From the NCBI GenBank assembly GCA_049325415.1, contig JBMOLL010000134.1, forward strand, positions 1-29,642: a stretch of 29,642 bases of DNA. Reading direction: 5' to 3'. Both the position numbers and the translations under genes were made by a program. Every line of letters starts with the position of its first letter. Within the stretch, counting starts at the first letter, position 1. Below, one piece after another: positions 5,826-13,873 of the stretch. Below the pieces are notes generated by a model. The model was given only the letters and a program-made list of their open reading frames with translations, ran no database searches and was not told where the DNA came from. This DNA is from JBMOLL01 sp049325415 (GTDB lineage Bacteria > Bacteroidota > Bacteroidia > Bacteroidales > GCA-2748055).

Positions 5826-7355
5826 TCAAAAGTCGTCTGAAAGTTCATTTGTGTCAAGGTTAAAGTGTCTATATGAAACAGGTAAATTAAACTTATTTCT
5901 AATATGGTCAAGATATTTTATTACATCTTGATTTGGTTTTTCGTCTGCGATAATAATTAACTTTTCTGCTTTTTCAGTGTCAGGAAAGTATGCGTATTCC
6001 AGAATTTGTCCGAGTGCTTTTCTTATGCTTTGTTTTGGATTGTCTGTTTTAAGTTCAAAGTAATGCCATCGGTCTTTTTGAGTTTTTGCCTTGATGTCAA
6101 CTCTACCTTTCTCAATAAACACTTTTTTGTAATCGTATTGTGAAGTTTTCAGTAATTCAAAAATTGCGTTTTGCATTTGGTCGTGATACGGGTCGTATTC
6201 ACAATCACTATTAAATACTTTCTTTCTTTTGTTAGTATTCTTTTTATTTCCCTCAGTTTCATCTTCGTCATTGGTCGTCCCAAGCTCAATTTCAGATTTT
6301 TGTGGAAGTAATTTGTAACGATTGGTTGTAATATTAATGTCGTTCTCTGCTATTTCAATTAATTCGTCTGGCTGAATAACATCTTTGAACTTAAAACGAA
6401 TATTGAAAAAGATTTCAGGCGGAGTGTCTATAAATTTTTTTAAATTCGCACCAGCCCTTTCGACATCTCCTTTCATTTTCTCAATCCACCCCTTTGCTTT
6501 GTAGATTTTGAAAACTCTTATTGATTCATCAGCATTTATGCATTCAACATTTTTTATTTCGCCAACATAATATTGTTTATTGAGGTTGTTAATTGTAAAA
6601 AGTGAAACATTATAAAATTCATTTTCGTGTTTGTCGGCTTTAATATTCAAAGGTTGCAGAAAAGCATAATGATAACCATCAACAAGTTTTGATTTATCTA
6701 ACAACCATTCTTCATGTCCGAAACCAGCGTCCGCCTCATAAGATTCAATCGAAACAGACTTACCTTGTGAGCCAGAAGGAAATTTCCAATTTTCAGTGTT
6801 CCAACAAATTTTTGACAGTTTATTTTTTTTTCCAAACACAATTTGCTTTTCCCTGCTATCAATGATTCGCTTCCCATAATCATTAAAAAATGCTTTGTCA
6901 AGCAATTTTATTCCAGCAGGTTTTTCAATTGTTATAAGTTTGTCAATAGCTGGTTTTGAATTTTTAATAAAATCGTCTAAACACTCAATAAAGTTTGTTC
7001 CCGAATAATGTTTATACCATTTATTTTTACTTCCGTCTTTTATAAAGCCACCAAGTTCTTTGGTAACTTTACTTAAAAATTTCGCTTTGTCAGGTGAATC
7101 CTGTGCAGAAAGTTCAATATACGAAGTTTTATCTTTTAGAACCACGAACCCAATGTTATGTATTTTTTCTTTCCAGTCCTCACCATTCCAAAAAGAAAGA
7201 TTTAAATAGTATTCATTACCTAAAAACCAATATCCCTTGTCAAGACGACCTTTGTTATTTATTTTTCTTGGGACAAAATAGAGTCCACTGTTTGTTTTAC
7301 GAAGTCGTAAAAGGTGGTCAAGTATTTTTTCGTGTGTTCTTACTATTTTTTCCAT
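5826..7355 (-). CDS. PD-(D/E)XK nuclease-domain protein with unknown sensor-like region
   Basis: 509 residues, AT-rich. The C-terminal region contains a nuclease signature: D420 in RVDIKA, 13 residues, then E434-L-K436 in WHYFELKT, followed by the QSIRKALGQILEYAYF helix characteristic of PD-(D/E)XK endonucleases. The central region (about 185-300) has SYEADAGFGHEEWLLD, then a strand-rich segment with FLQPLN and YYVGEIKNVE that might be a nucleic-acid-reading beta domain; I do not recognise it with certainty. The N-terminal 180 residues are unassigned. A lysine- and asparagine-rich linker at about 365-385 separates the parts. A single-gene modified-DNA or phage-DNA cleaving protein is a fair hypothesis. 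Palindrome B follows its 3' end directly. Confidence 0.75.
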   Translation of the reverse strand: MEKIVRTHEKILDHLLRLRKTNSGLYFVPRKINNKGRLDKGYWFLGNEYYLNLSFWNGEDWKEKIHNIGFVVLKDKTSYIELSAQDSPDKAKFLSKVTKELGGFIKDGSKNKWYKHYSGTNFIECLDDFIKNSKPAIDKLITIEKPAGIKLLDKAFFNDYGKRIIDSREKQIVFGKKNKLSKICWNTENWKFPSGSQGKSVSIESYEADAGFGHEEWLLDKSKLVDGYHYAFLQPLNIKADKHENEFYNVSLFTINNLNKQYYVGEIKNVECINADESIRVFKIYKAKGWIEKMKGDVERAGANLKKFIDTPPEIFFNIRFKFKDVIQPDELIEIAENDINITTNRYKLLPQKSEIELGTTNDEDETEGNKKNTNKRKKVFNSDCEYDPYHDQMQNAIFELLKTSQYDYKKVFIEKGRVDIKAKTQKDRWHYFELKTDNPKQSIRKALGQILEYAYFPDTEKAEKLIIIADEKPNQDVIKYLDHIRNKFNLPVSYRHFNLDTNELSDDF

Positions 7356-7697
7356 ATTAATCTGATTAGAATTCTCAAGTTAGCACAGTCCAATAGCATG
7401 ACGCATAACTCATTTTTATGAATGCACTTCTCCCCTCAACTCCTCCTTACACCTTATACATCCCCGCTAAGGCATTAAAGGCTGTATATCATGGTCTATA
7501 TTGACTTACACCGGGTTGAAACGCTATACAAGTTAATTTTTCGTGGAAAAAAAAGCAAGAATGAAACAGGAAATTTCTGCCGGCAGGGAAGCACCGGTGA
7601 GTTCCTGGTTTTCCGGAGGCTTTTAAGGCCGGAAACCGGATCGCAGGCAAACGGCAGCAATCTCTTTCCGGTTGCCTTTAGCGGGTGCACGGAACGT
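7356..7697. other. Gene-free stretch before the minisatellite
   Basis: No convincing gene. The first 130 bases are AT-rich intergenic DNA containing GACGCATAAC (about 7401-7410), weakly like the end of a cassette palindrome without a partner. From about 7500 composition rises in GC and leads into the 21-bp repeat; an open plus-strand frame (7491-7979) runs through both but has no recognisable domain. Confidence 0.4.
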
Positions 7698-7991
7698 AAA
7701 AGGTACTTTACGGCTGTCTTCAGCTGCTTCCTGATCCCCATAAGTCACTTTCCGAAGGCCAAAAGTCACTTTCCGACAGCCATAAGTTACTTCCCGAAAG
7801 CCAAAAGATGGTTTTCGACTGACATTTGGTCAGTTTCGGGTCTCAAAAGATACTTCTCAGGTCTCAAAAGATACTTCTCGAAAGCCAAAAGACACTTCTC
7901 GGGTCTCAAAAGACACTTTTCGGATCGCAAAAGATACTTTTCGGATCGCAAAAGATACTTTTCGCCTGACAAAAGGTAAATCTCGCCTGAC
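7698..7991. repeat. 21-bp minisatellite, 14 in-phase units
   Basis: Fourteen consecutive 21-base units, best conserved as AAAAGATACTTTTCGGATCGC (7929-7949 and neighbours), begin at 7698 and run exactly in phase to 7991; a shortened unit and further degenerate copies continue to about 8033. The first half is more divergent. Because 21 is divisible by three, frames remain open: the plus strand gives heptads such as KRYFSDR/KRHFSGL and the minus strand gives heptads such as LLRPEKY. Unit alternation (GGTCTC, GAAAGCC, GGATCGC and CCTGAC endings) is seen at the 3' end of each unit. No start, signal or domain shows that either translation is real. Confidence 0.8.
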
Positions 7992-8033
7992 AAAAGGCAA
8001 GTCTTGATCCATAAAAGATGGTTTCCGATCGTC

Positions 8034-8317
8034 ATTTGACGTTTGTAAATCGTCGCAGGATGAATTCCGTTTAGCGACACATCGGGTAGGAAGCTCCGCA
8101 AGAGATGCTAAGGAGCCTCCGGAGCCCTGTTAAAAACAGCAGAGAAATATATACTACAGATGATGATTGCTTTGCCTTTATTGTTTTATCAGCAAATCAA
8201 ACGGATTTTAGTCCAGGAGCCCGCAGAATTGAAAATTACTGGCCTACCGGTTAAAAATGAAAATCTCGGTAAGATTTTTGGGGTTGTGCAACAGTTACAT
8301 TTGTTAGCGAGCGTAAT
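8034..8317. other. Gene-free stretch after the minisatellite
   Basis: About 280 bases with no credible gene. It ends with TTGTGCAACAG and ATTTGTTAGCG (about 8284-8309) just before the 3' end of the metallo-beta-lactamase-fold gene, words similar to the outer ends of the cassette palindromes (TGCAAC, TTGTTAGCG), but no pairing arm could be found. Confidence 0.35.
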
Positions 8318-9256
8318 TTATATAAAATATTTTATTAAATCCTTATCCTTATTTGAATTTTCAATTGTAACAACTGGTTCTTTGCTGCTATAATCAATAA
8401 TAATATGCCCTCCAGATGTTTTTCTTTGACATACTTTGTTTGTACTTGTCGATAAGTTGTTATTAGCAGAACAAAAATCTGAAATGCTATATCGAGAATC
8501 AACTATCCTATTTGAATCACTAGAAGTTGGTTTCTCAGATATAATATTTAATCTATTTGTTTTTTTATTTTTCATCTTATCAAATAGCTCAGTTGAGAAA
8601 GAAGATTTTAATCCATGATGGGGAGCTATTAAAAAATCAACACCTTTTATTAATTCATTAGCAAAATTTTGATTATTAGCAATTATATATGCCATCCCAT
8701 CTTTCATTATATCTCCAGCCATCAATATTCTTTGACCATTTAAAAAGAGGAAAGTCGCAATACTAATATTATTGGCATAGTTTTTCTTATCAAGTTTTGG
8801 CGAATTCTCGCATTGCAAACATTTATTATAAAAAATTTCAAGGATTGTAGAATCAATCGAACAAAGTGGCGGTCTTCTACCGGGTAGTACATTTTTTCTC
8901 AAATACGAAACATAGTCATCACTTGGGTTATCTATAAGCGACCAATTGATTTTTTCAGCATTAGGAGTACCTACATTGTCATTTGGAATTGTTATTAATG
9001 ACGGATAAAAATTTTTATGAAATTCTTCTATATCTGAAATATGATCATTATGTGGATGACTCAGAATTAACTGTGATAATGAATATTTCCCATTTGTATC
9101 CCTACTCTCATTTCGTGAAATATACAATGGTAGTAGAAAGTCTTTAATAGGATGAAAATCGCTTGAAGAACCTAAATCAACAAGAATCTTATGATTATTG
9201 CATTCAATGTATGAGGATAGTGCTCCGCCGACATTGAAGATTATTTGTTTAATCAT
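8318..9256 (-). CDS. Metallo-beta-lactamase-fold hydrolase, ComEC-like catalytic domain
   Basis: 312 residues. The N-terminus goes straight into the fold (IIFNVGGALSSYIECNNHKI, LVDLGSS), the metal-binding HxHxDH motif is complete at residues 67-72 (HPHNDH), AGD with D182 follows strand FLNGQRILMAGD, and APHHGLKSS at 211-219 resembles the PHHG signature of the DNA-uptake protein ComEC and related nucleases. No signal peptide or membrane helix, so it is cytoplasmic. Metal-dependent hydrolysis of a nucleic acid or nucleotide is the best guess by family; the substrate is unknown. It begins 8 bases inside the end of the membrane protein gene, so the two are translated together. An insertion of about 60 residues between the first motif and AGD contains several cysteines (CLQCENS). 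Confidence 0.8.
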   Translation of the reverse strand: MIKQIIFNVGGALSSYIECNNHKILVDLGSSSDFHPIKDFLLPLYISRNESRDTNGKYSLSQLILSHPHNDHISDIEEFHKNFYPSLITIPNDNVGTPNAEKINWSLIDNPSDDYVSYLRKNVLPGRRPPLCSIDSTILEIFYNKCLQCENSPKLDKKNYANNISIATFLFLNGQRILMAGDIMKDGMAYIIANNQNFANELIKGVDFLIAPHHGLKSSFSTELFDKMKNKKTNRLNIISEKPTSSDSNRIVDSRYSISDFCSANNNLSTSTNKVCQRKTSGGHIIIDYSSKEPVVTIENSNKDKDLIKYFI

Positions 9257-9827
9257 TTTTAAGGTATTTTTTAATTAAAAACCAGTTTAGTAAAAAATAT
9301 GTTATTGAAAGAATAAAGCCAAAATAAAAGGTGAATCGTAAACATGAATCTAAATATCTTAGCATTGAATATGTTGCAAAAAATAAAATTAGAGAATTAG
9401 TTAATACAAGCAAAAGAATAATAATCATTTGACTACTTTTTGTATTATATGCCTTAGGTGATTTATTATCCACAGGTAGTTTATTCTCAAAGTCATCAAT
9501 GTTTTTAGAATAATAATTTCTAATATTATTTACTTGGCGCGCTACTTTAACAAAATATTTTCTATTACTTACAACTAAAATAGCTACAATTAGACCAACA
9601 ATAAAACTTAGAAAAAGTATCAAAGAAATATAAAATAATGAGATATTATCATTCGGATTTTTTTGATAAATAAATTGATATACTCCCAATGCTAAAGTTA
9701 TGACTCCTGCATAAAACGTAAAGCATAGTTTTAAGATTTCATTTGTATTACTATCATAGTGTCTCATTTGAGAAAAACACTCTTGATATTCTGAAATTAA
9801 AAAATCATGTTTGAAGGATTGTTCCAT
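9249..9827 (-). CDS. Four-TM membrane protein partnered with the MBL-fold protein
   Basis: 192 residues with four predicted transmembrane helices at about 34-54, 62-86, 132-154 and 164-186 and a soluble N-terminal part (DFLISEYQECFSQMRHYDSNTNE) before the first. A 45-residue cytoplasmic loop lies between helices 2 and 3 (RKYFVKVARQVNNIRNYYSKNI). No signal peptide, transporter motif or catalytic residues were recognised. Small multi-TM proteins encoded with a nuclease or hydrolase in defence regions often act as membrane-disrupting effectors; this is inference from context. It is first of a two-gene unit, overlapping the hydrolase gene. Palindrome C lies immediately upstream. Confidence 0.75.
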   Translation of the reverse strand: MEQSFKHDFLISEYQECFSQMRHYDSNTNEILKLCFTFYAGVITLALGVYQFIYQKNPNDNISLFYISLILFLSFIVGLIVAILVVSNRKYFVKVARQVNNIRNYYSKNIDDFENKLPVDNKSPKAYNTKSSQMIIILLLVLTNSLILFFATYSMLRYLDSCLRFTFYFGFILSITYFLLNWFLIKKYLKND

Positions 9828-9849
9828 ATGTAGTATGTTTTATTATGCC

Positions 9850-10049
9850 CGCTAACGTTGAAGTATATGGCAAGTAAGGCATTTCAAGGCAACTACTTAT
9901 CCGACCGCTAATGAGCCGACGCTTTTGCTTTGGCACCGCTGAACCATTTTTTGAATAGCTGAGGCAAAAGCTTCGGCGGGGGTGCAACGAAGAACTGCCG
10001 TCGAATAACCTACTATCTGCCTTATTTGCTATATACATTGTTGTACGCT
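9850..10049 (+). repeat. attC-like cassette palindrome C
   Basis: Left arm 9850-9881 starts CGCTAACGTTGAAG and continues GTATATGGCAAGTAAGGCA; right arm 10018-10049 starts TGCCTTATTTGCTATATAC and ends TTGTTGTACGC. The inner 19-bp stem pairs throughout, with two G-T pairs if the plus strand folds. The AACGTT core and TATAT word at the left and TATATACnnTGTT at the right match palindrome B position by position. The 136-base loop has its own internal dyads. It separates the membrane protein gene from the restriction-modification gene. Confidence 0.6.
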
Positions 10050-10096
10050 GGCCGTTATTTTTTTCTAATCTATTTGTCTCATTTTTAATGTACTGT

Positions 10097-10224
10097 CTCT
10101 CAATCCGAGCGTTTGAGCGGGACGGGCTTGAAGGCTTATTTGGCATTTTTGGATTGAGCGTAAGCCTTGCGGGAATGCCAAATGTGCCTGAGAGCGAAGG
10201 GATGGTGTGGGTTGGATTTGGCAT
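10097..10224 (+). repeat. Second-type dyad element at the 3' side of the RM gene
   Basis: Contains three complementary pairs in the order a-b-c-a'-b'-c': CTCAATCC (10099-10106) with GGATTGAG (10151-10158); AAGGCTTA (10131-10138) with TAAGCCTT (10161-10168); ATTTGGCATT (10138-10147) with AATGCCAAAT (10174-10183). A third copy of ATTTGGCAT at 10216-10224 can pair with 10175-10183. The word AGCGAAGGGATGGTGTGGG begins at 10193 and recurs at 13269 on the other side of the RM gene. Confidence 0.55.
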
Positions 10225-10231
10225 ACTACAT

Positions 10232-13189
10232 TTATTTCTTCATCATTGATTTTTCAATTAATAAAATATCATCCTTTTCAAGGTTGTAAAGTGAATTAAT
10301 TAAGATGTTGATATGTTTATTTTTGTATTCTATTAAATTCCTATGATGGTCTATTTTTTCAGGTATTTTTAATTCTTGAATTTCTTCATTTAATAATAAT
10401 ACTGAATCAACTTCCTCAATAATTTGTTGATATTTAATCATTTGATTTTTATCGTTAAAGTCGATAGTCATAATTGGTAAGGCATTCAATTCATTCGTAC
10501 CAACATTATTATTGGTACTTGTAAGTTTAAATCTCCATTGCAATAAATCCGAATTTAATAAGGCTAAAATATAATTGATATGATATTTGGAGCCTGAATT
10601 AACGTGAACAGAATTTGTAGAATCAGCAAAATAAGAATTAGGTTTAATAATTGTTGCTACTATCCTTAAACGTTCATCAACCCCTGTAATTCGTTGTGTG
10701 GCAATCCTACAAATAGACGAAATATCTTTGGAATTATTTCTTTTTAAAAATTTTACTTCATTAAAATACTCAACTTTACCTTGACTAATCCTTTGATTAA
10801 AACGATATTGACCAATTTGCACACCTTTTATTAAAGGAATACAATTATTCGAATTTTCTTCAATATAATCTTTAAATGTTGTTTGGTTTATTTCACCTCT
10901 ACGTACAGTAAAATCAGATGATAATTGACCCAAACTTGAAACATTTGGTAATGAATGTACTTTAATAACTAAATTCCAATTCTCTTCATCAATTAAAGGA
11001 ATTGGAATATTTTCTTTATCTAATTTTTCAAGGTCATCTAATTTGATTTGACATTTTTTATGAGCATCAAAAAATGAATTGCCTGGATACGTGCGAATTA
11101 TAAAACTCCTCTTTTCATTTTTTTTAAATTGTCCCTTTTCACCAAAAAGAATTGTTGTAGATAATTTTGCATCTTCAAAGATTCTTTTTGAAGGAATATC
11201 CTTCTGAGGGAAACAATCAATTTCAAAATCTTTTGTATTGTTTAGTACAAATGACCGAGTTTTTAAACAACTTTTATCAGCAAGTATTGAAGACGGAATG
11301 ATTAAACCATATCTACCTTTTTCTTTTACAAGTTGCAAAAATTTAATTACAAAGAAACGATATAGATTTAATTTTCCTCCAAGAGCATCATTATATGACG
11401 AGTTGAATTTAATATATTCTTGTAAAGCATAATGCGGTATGGCATCACCTAATCTCTCTTTTTCTAAAACATCATATGGCGGATTTCCAATGACTGCATC
11501 AAATCCATTATTTGAAAACACATCTTTAAATGAATTTTCCCAATTGAAAGGTTTAACTTTTTTCTCACCTCCAAAATCAATTTGAGAACTATAAAAATCA
11601 AAATCAATTAGACTATTACCACTTTTAATATTATTCTCAAGAGTTGGCAACACTCTTTCTTTAAAGTCAAGTTTTTGAATGGATTCATTTGTAATACCTT
11701 CCATACACTTAAGAAGCAAGCTTAATTTTGTAACTTCTACAGCGTTTGAATCTAAATCAACTCCGTAAATATGTTTTAATAGAATTTCTTTACGTAAAGA
11801 AGTTTCAAGTTCTCCTGTTGGAGTTAATGGTAATTTATTTCTTTCTCTTATAGCTTTGTCCCTTTCATGTTTTGGTAATTTATTATTTGCAGCATCTTTT
11901 GAAAAAGAATCAAATAAATTGTAATAATACTTCTTGTAATGCTCTAAGAAATAATGATATGCACCAATTAAGAAGCTACCACTGCCACAAGATGGGTCTG
12001 CAACTTTAATATTTTCAATTTGTTTTGGGGTTTTACCTTTTATAAGATTTCCAATAGTGTTTTCAACAATGTAATCAACTACATATTGTGGCGTATAATA
12101 AACTCCGCCTGCTTTACGTACCTCTGGTTTTTCTTCAATTTTTGCATGATGGGCAGGTGTTATTCGGATAACTTTCCCTAAAAACTGTTCATATGCACTG
12201 CCAAGAATCTCAACCGAAATAACTGAAAATTCATATGGACTTTCAGGATAATACATTTCATTGACAATTGTTTTTATAACCTTATTGTCAATTTGTAATT
12301 TCTCTGAAATAACATCTTTTTTAAAATCAAATAAACCAGAGTTATACTTATCGTCAGCTTTCTTGAAATTATAAAATAGGTTTTGATAGGATTCCCCTTT
12401 TTGATTAACAGAATTTTTTAGTTGTCCATATTGTTCTACGCCTCTGTCTTCCGCAATTCTTAAAAATATCAATCGGTCAATTGTAAGTTGAACTGCATAG
12501 TTTATTTCATCTTCATCAAGTTCTTTGTTTCTCAGGCTTATTGTAGTAGCGAGGTATGTTCTCCAATTATCCAATGATGAAAGAAATTCTTTATCAACAG
12601 TTGCCGTGCCTTTCTTAATGGTATCGCTCTGAATGTACTTATCAAAACTGCCTTTTAAAACCCGCTCTTTTGAAAATGTATCCCATAGAAATTCAAAATC
12701 AGTCAGATAATCTTTAAAGTTTATGTATTTAATCCTTGCAACGCCTGTTTTATCCGAAGGATTTGGTTTTTTCGTACAATCATAAACTGCAAATTCCTCA
12801 AAGTCAGTAATTATACTTATCGGAAGTTTTGCACTCCAACCATAGCGTCTGATTTGATAAGCAACGGAAATATCATCTTTTATTGTTACGCTAGGTTTTT
12901 TTGCTTCCACAAAGAACAATCTTTTTCCACCTGGTAATCTGAATGAATAATCAGGGGCTTTAGTTGCTTTCCCAACCTTTACCCTGTCTTCGTGAATTAC
13001 TTCTCTATATGCTTCTGCGTATCCCTGAGAATTGTCAACATCCCAACCTAAAGCTTTAAAAAACGGGTCAATAAAATCTCGTCTTGTCAAAGTCTCATTG
13101 TAGTCCACTTGTTTGTAAGAATCAATTTGTTCTCCAAATCGGGTGACCAATTCCTGTATTTTCTTATATGCTTCTTCTTTTGTAATCAT
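10232..13189 (-). CDS. Single-chain type IIG-like restriction-modification protein (Eco57I family)
   Basis: 985 residues. N-terminal PD-(D/E)XK nuclease: APDYSF with D80 and VEAKKPS with E95-A-K97. A helical linker (about 200-340) leads to an adenine-N6 methyltransferase: YYTPQYVVDYIV, SAM motif I ADPSCGSGSF (397-406), DLDSNAVEVTKLSLLLK, and the catalytic NPPY at 569-572. The region after about 700 is target recognition, of the TaqI-like C-terminal type (RRGEINQ, ADSTNSVHVNSGS, ALLNSDLLQWRFK). Such proteins both cleave and modify one asymmetric site and protect the cell against phage DNA. All three parts are intact and length is normal for the family. It is AT-rich and bracketed by the second-type dyad elements. 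A BREX PglX-like solitary methylase is less likely because the N-terminal nuclease motif is complete. Confidence 0.85.
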   Translation of the reverse strand: MITKEEAYKKIQELVTRFGEQIDSYKQVDYNETLTRRDFIDPFFKALGWDVDNSQGYAEAYREVIHEDRVKVGKATKAPDYSFRLPGGKRLFFVEAKKPSVTIKDDISVAYQIRRYGWSAKLPISIITDFEEFAVYDCTKKPNPSDKTGVARIKYINFKDYLTDFEFLWDTFSKERVLKGSFDKYIQSDTIKKGTATVDKEFLSSLDNWRTYLATTISLRNKELDEDEINYAVQLTIDRLIFLRIAEDRGVEQYGQLKNSVNQKGESYQNLFYNFKKADDKYNSGLFDFKKDVISEKLQIDNKVIKTIVNEMYYPESPYEFSVISVEILGSAYEQFLGKVIRITPAHHAKIEEKPEVRKAGGVYYTPQYVVDYIVENTIGNLIKGKTPKQIENIKVADPSCGSGSFLIGAYHYFLEHYKKYYYNLFDSFSKDAANNKLPKHERDKAIRERNKLPLTPTGELETSLRKEILLKHIYGVDLDSNAVEVTKLSLLLKCMEGITNESIQKLDFKERVLPTLENNIKSGNSLIDFDFYSSQIDFGGEKKVKPFNWENSFKDVFSNNGFDAVIGNPPYDVLEKERLGDAIPHYALQEYIKFNSSYNDALGGKLNLYRFFVIKFLQLVKEKGRYGLIIPSSILADKSCLKTRSFVLNNTKDFEIDCFPQKDIPSKRIFEDAKLSTTILFGEKGQFKKNEKRSFIIRTYPGNSFFDAHKKCQIKLDDLEKLDKENIPIPLIDEENWNLVIKVHSLPNVSSLGQLSSDFTVRRGEINQTTFKDYIEENSNNCIPLIKGVQIGQYRFNQRISQGKVEYFNEVKFLKRNNSKDISSICRIATQRITGVDERLRIVATIIKPNSYFADSTNSVHVNSGSKYHINYILALLNSDLLQWRFKLTSTNNNVGTNELNALPIMTIDFNDKNQMIKYQQIIEEVDSVLLLNEEIQELKIPEKIDHHRNLIEYKNKHINILINSLYNLEKDDILLIEKSMMKK

Positions 13190-13251
13190 ATCAATTTAAA
13201 AAGTCTCTCAATTTACCACTTTCTTATCAACGAAGCGAGTGCGATGGCAAG

Positions 13252-13326
13252 AAAAACAAGTGTGTGGAAGCGAAGGGACGGTCGTGGGATGGGCTGGAAC
13301 ACTCTTGTTTTTGTGGGTTGGCATTT
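13252..13326 (+). repeat. Second-type dyad element at the 5' side of the RM gene
   Basis: AAAAACAAGTGTGT (13252-13265) pairs with ACACTCTTGTTTTT (13299-13312) with one mismatch; between them is AGCGAAGGGACGGTCGTGGG (13269-13288), nearly the same as the 10193 word, and after the right arm GTGGGTTGGCATT resembles the GTGGGTTGGATTTGGCAT of the 10.2-kb element. Both are in the same orientation, so the RM gene lies between two related elements. Confidence 0.55.
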
Positions 13327-13417
13327 TCTTTTTTTGTCTTTTAATCAGTCGTTAATTATCTGTTGTGTCGTTTTTTCGGCTTGCGTACAACTCTGTTATA
13401 TGTTTGGTTGCACCTCA

Positions 13418-13451
13418 AAAAGGCATATCTTGTATGTATAAACTGCCTTTT
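13418..13451. terminator. AAAAGGCA/TGCCTTTT hairpin, possible bidirectional terminator
   Basis: AAAAGGCA (13418-13425) and TGCCTTTT (13444-13451) form a perfect 8-bp stem with A-tract and T-tract on either side. It lies in the gene-free gap between the minus-strand block and the plus-strand block, where either direction of read-through could be stopped. The stem is short on G-C pairs, so it may simply be a dyad. The rest of 13313-13592 shows no gene. Confidence 0.35.
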
Positions 13452-13592
13452 GCATTCCACATTTAAATACAGCGTGATTCAACAAGTTAGCATAATTTGG
13501 AATGAACCGCAATATCCTGCTCGGAAATTTAGGACAGGCAAGTGGCCGGAGGGCCTTCGACTGATGCCGGATTTTCCTGGTTATCAGCACTT

Positions 13593-13873
13593 ATAAGGTT
13601 TAGGTTAAGTATGAGTGGGATGGTTGCTGTTTCAACGATTCTTGCTACTCCTCAACCTCATCCTTTTTAAGGTTAAGGTTGAGGTTAAGGATGAGGGGGA
13701 TGGTTGCTGTTTCAACGATTCTTGTTACTCCTCAACCTCATCCTTTTTAAGGTTAAGGTTGAGGTTGAGATTGAGAGGGATAGTTGCTGTTTCAACGATT
13801 CTTGTTACTCGTCAACCTCATCCTTATTAAGGTTAAGGTTGAGGTTAAGGATGAGGGGGATGGTTGCTGTTTT
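13593..13873. repeat. 80-bp tandem repeat, three full copies plus partial ends
   Basis: TGGTTGCTGTTTCAACGATT starts copies at 13621, 13701 and 13781 (first bases TAGTTGC in the last), with a partial restart at 13861 and a degenerate partial unit before 13621. Period is exactly 80. Each copy has CCTCAACCTCATCCTT followed by AAGGTTAAGGTTGAGG, so CCTCAACCT (13650-13658) pairs with AGGTTGAGG (13676-13684), while overlapping CCTCATCCTT (13656-13665) pairs with AAGGATGAGG (13687-13696): the two hairpins exclude each other. The array ends about 50 bases upstream of a lipoprotein start codon. Confidence 0.85.

Noticed and set aside
7698..7991. CRISPR-like array
   Set aside because: Units are contiguous 21-mers without spacers, and no cas gene is present.
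7491..8101. Open frames on both strands through the 21-bp repeat
   Set aside because: Openness follows from a repeat length divisible by three; no start signal, domain or flanking gene supports either, so only the repeat is annotated.
8160..8393. 77-residue plus-strand frame
   Set aside because: Runs antisense into the 3' end of the MBL-fold gene and has no recognisable feature.
9805..10224. 139-residue minus-strand open frame
   Set aside because: It overlays palindrome C and the interleaved dyad element, has no domain and is rich in Ser, Arg and Pro, as expected from translating structured intergenic DNA.
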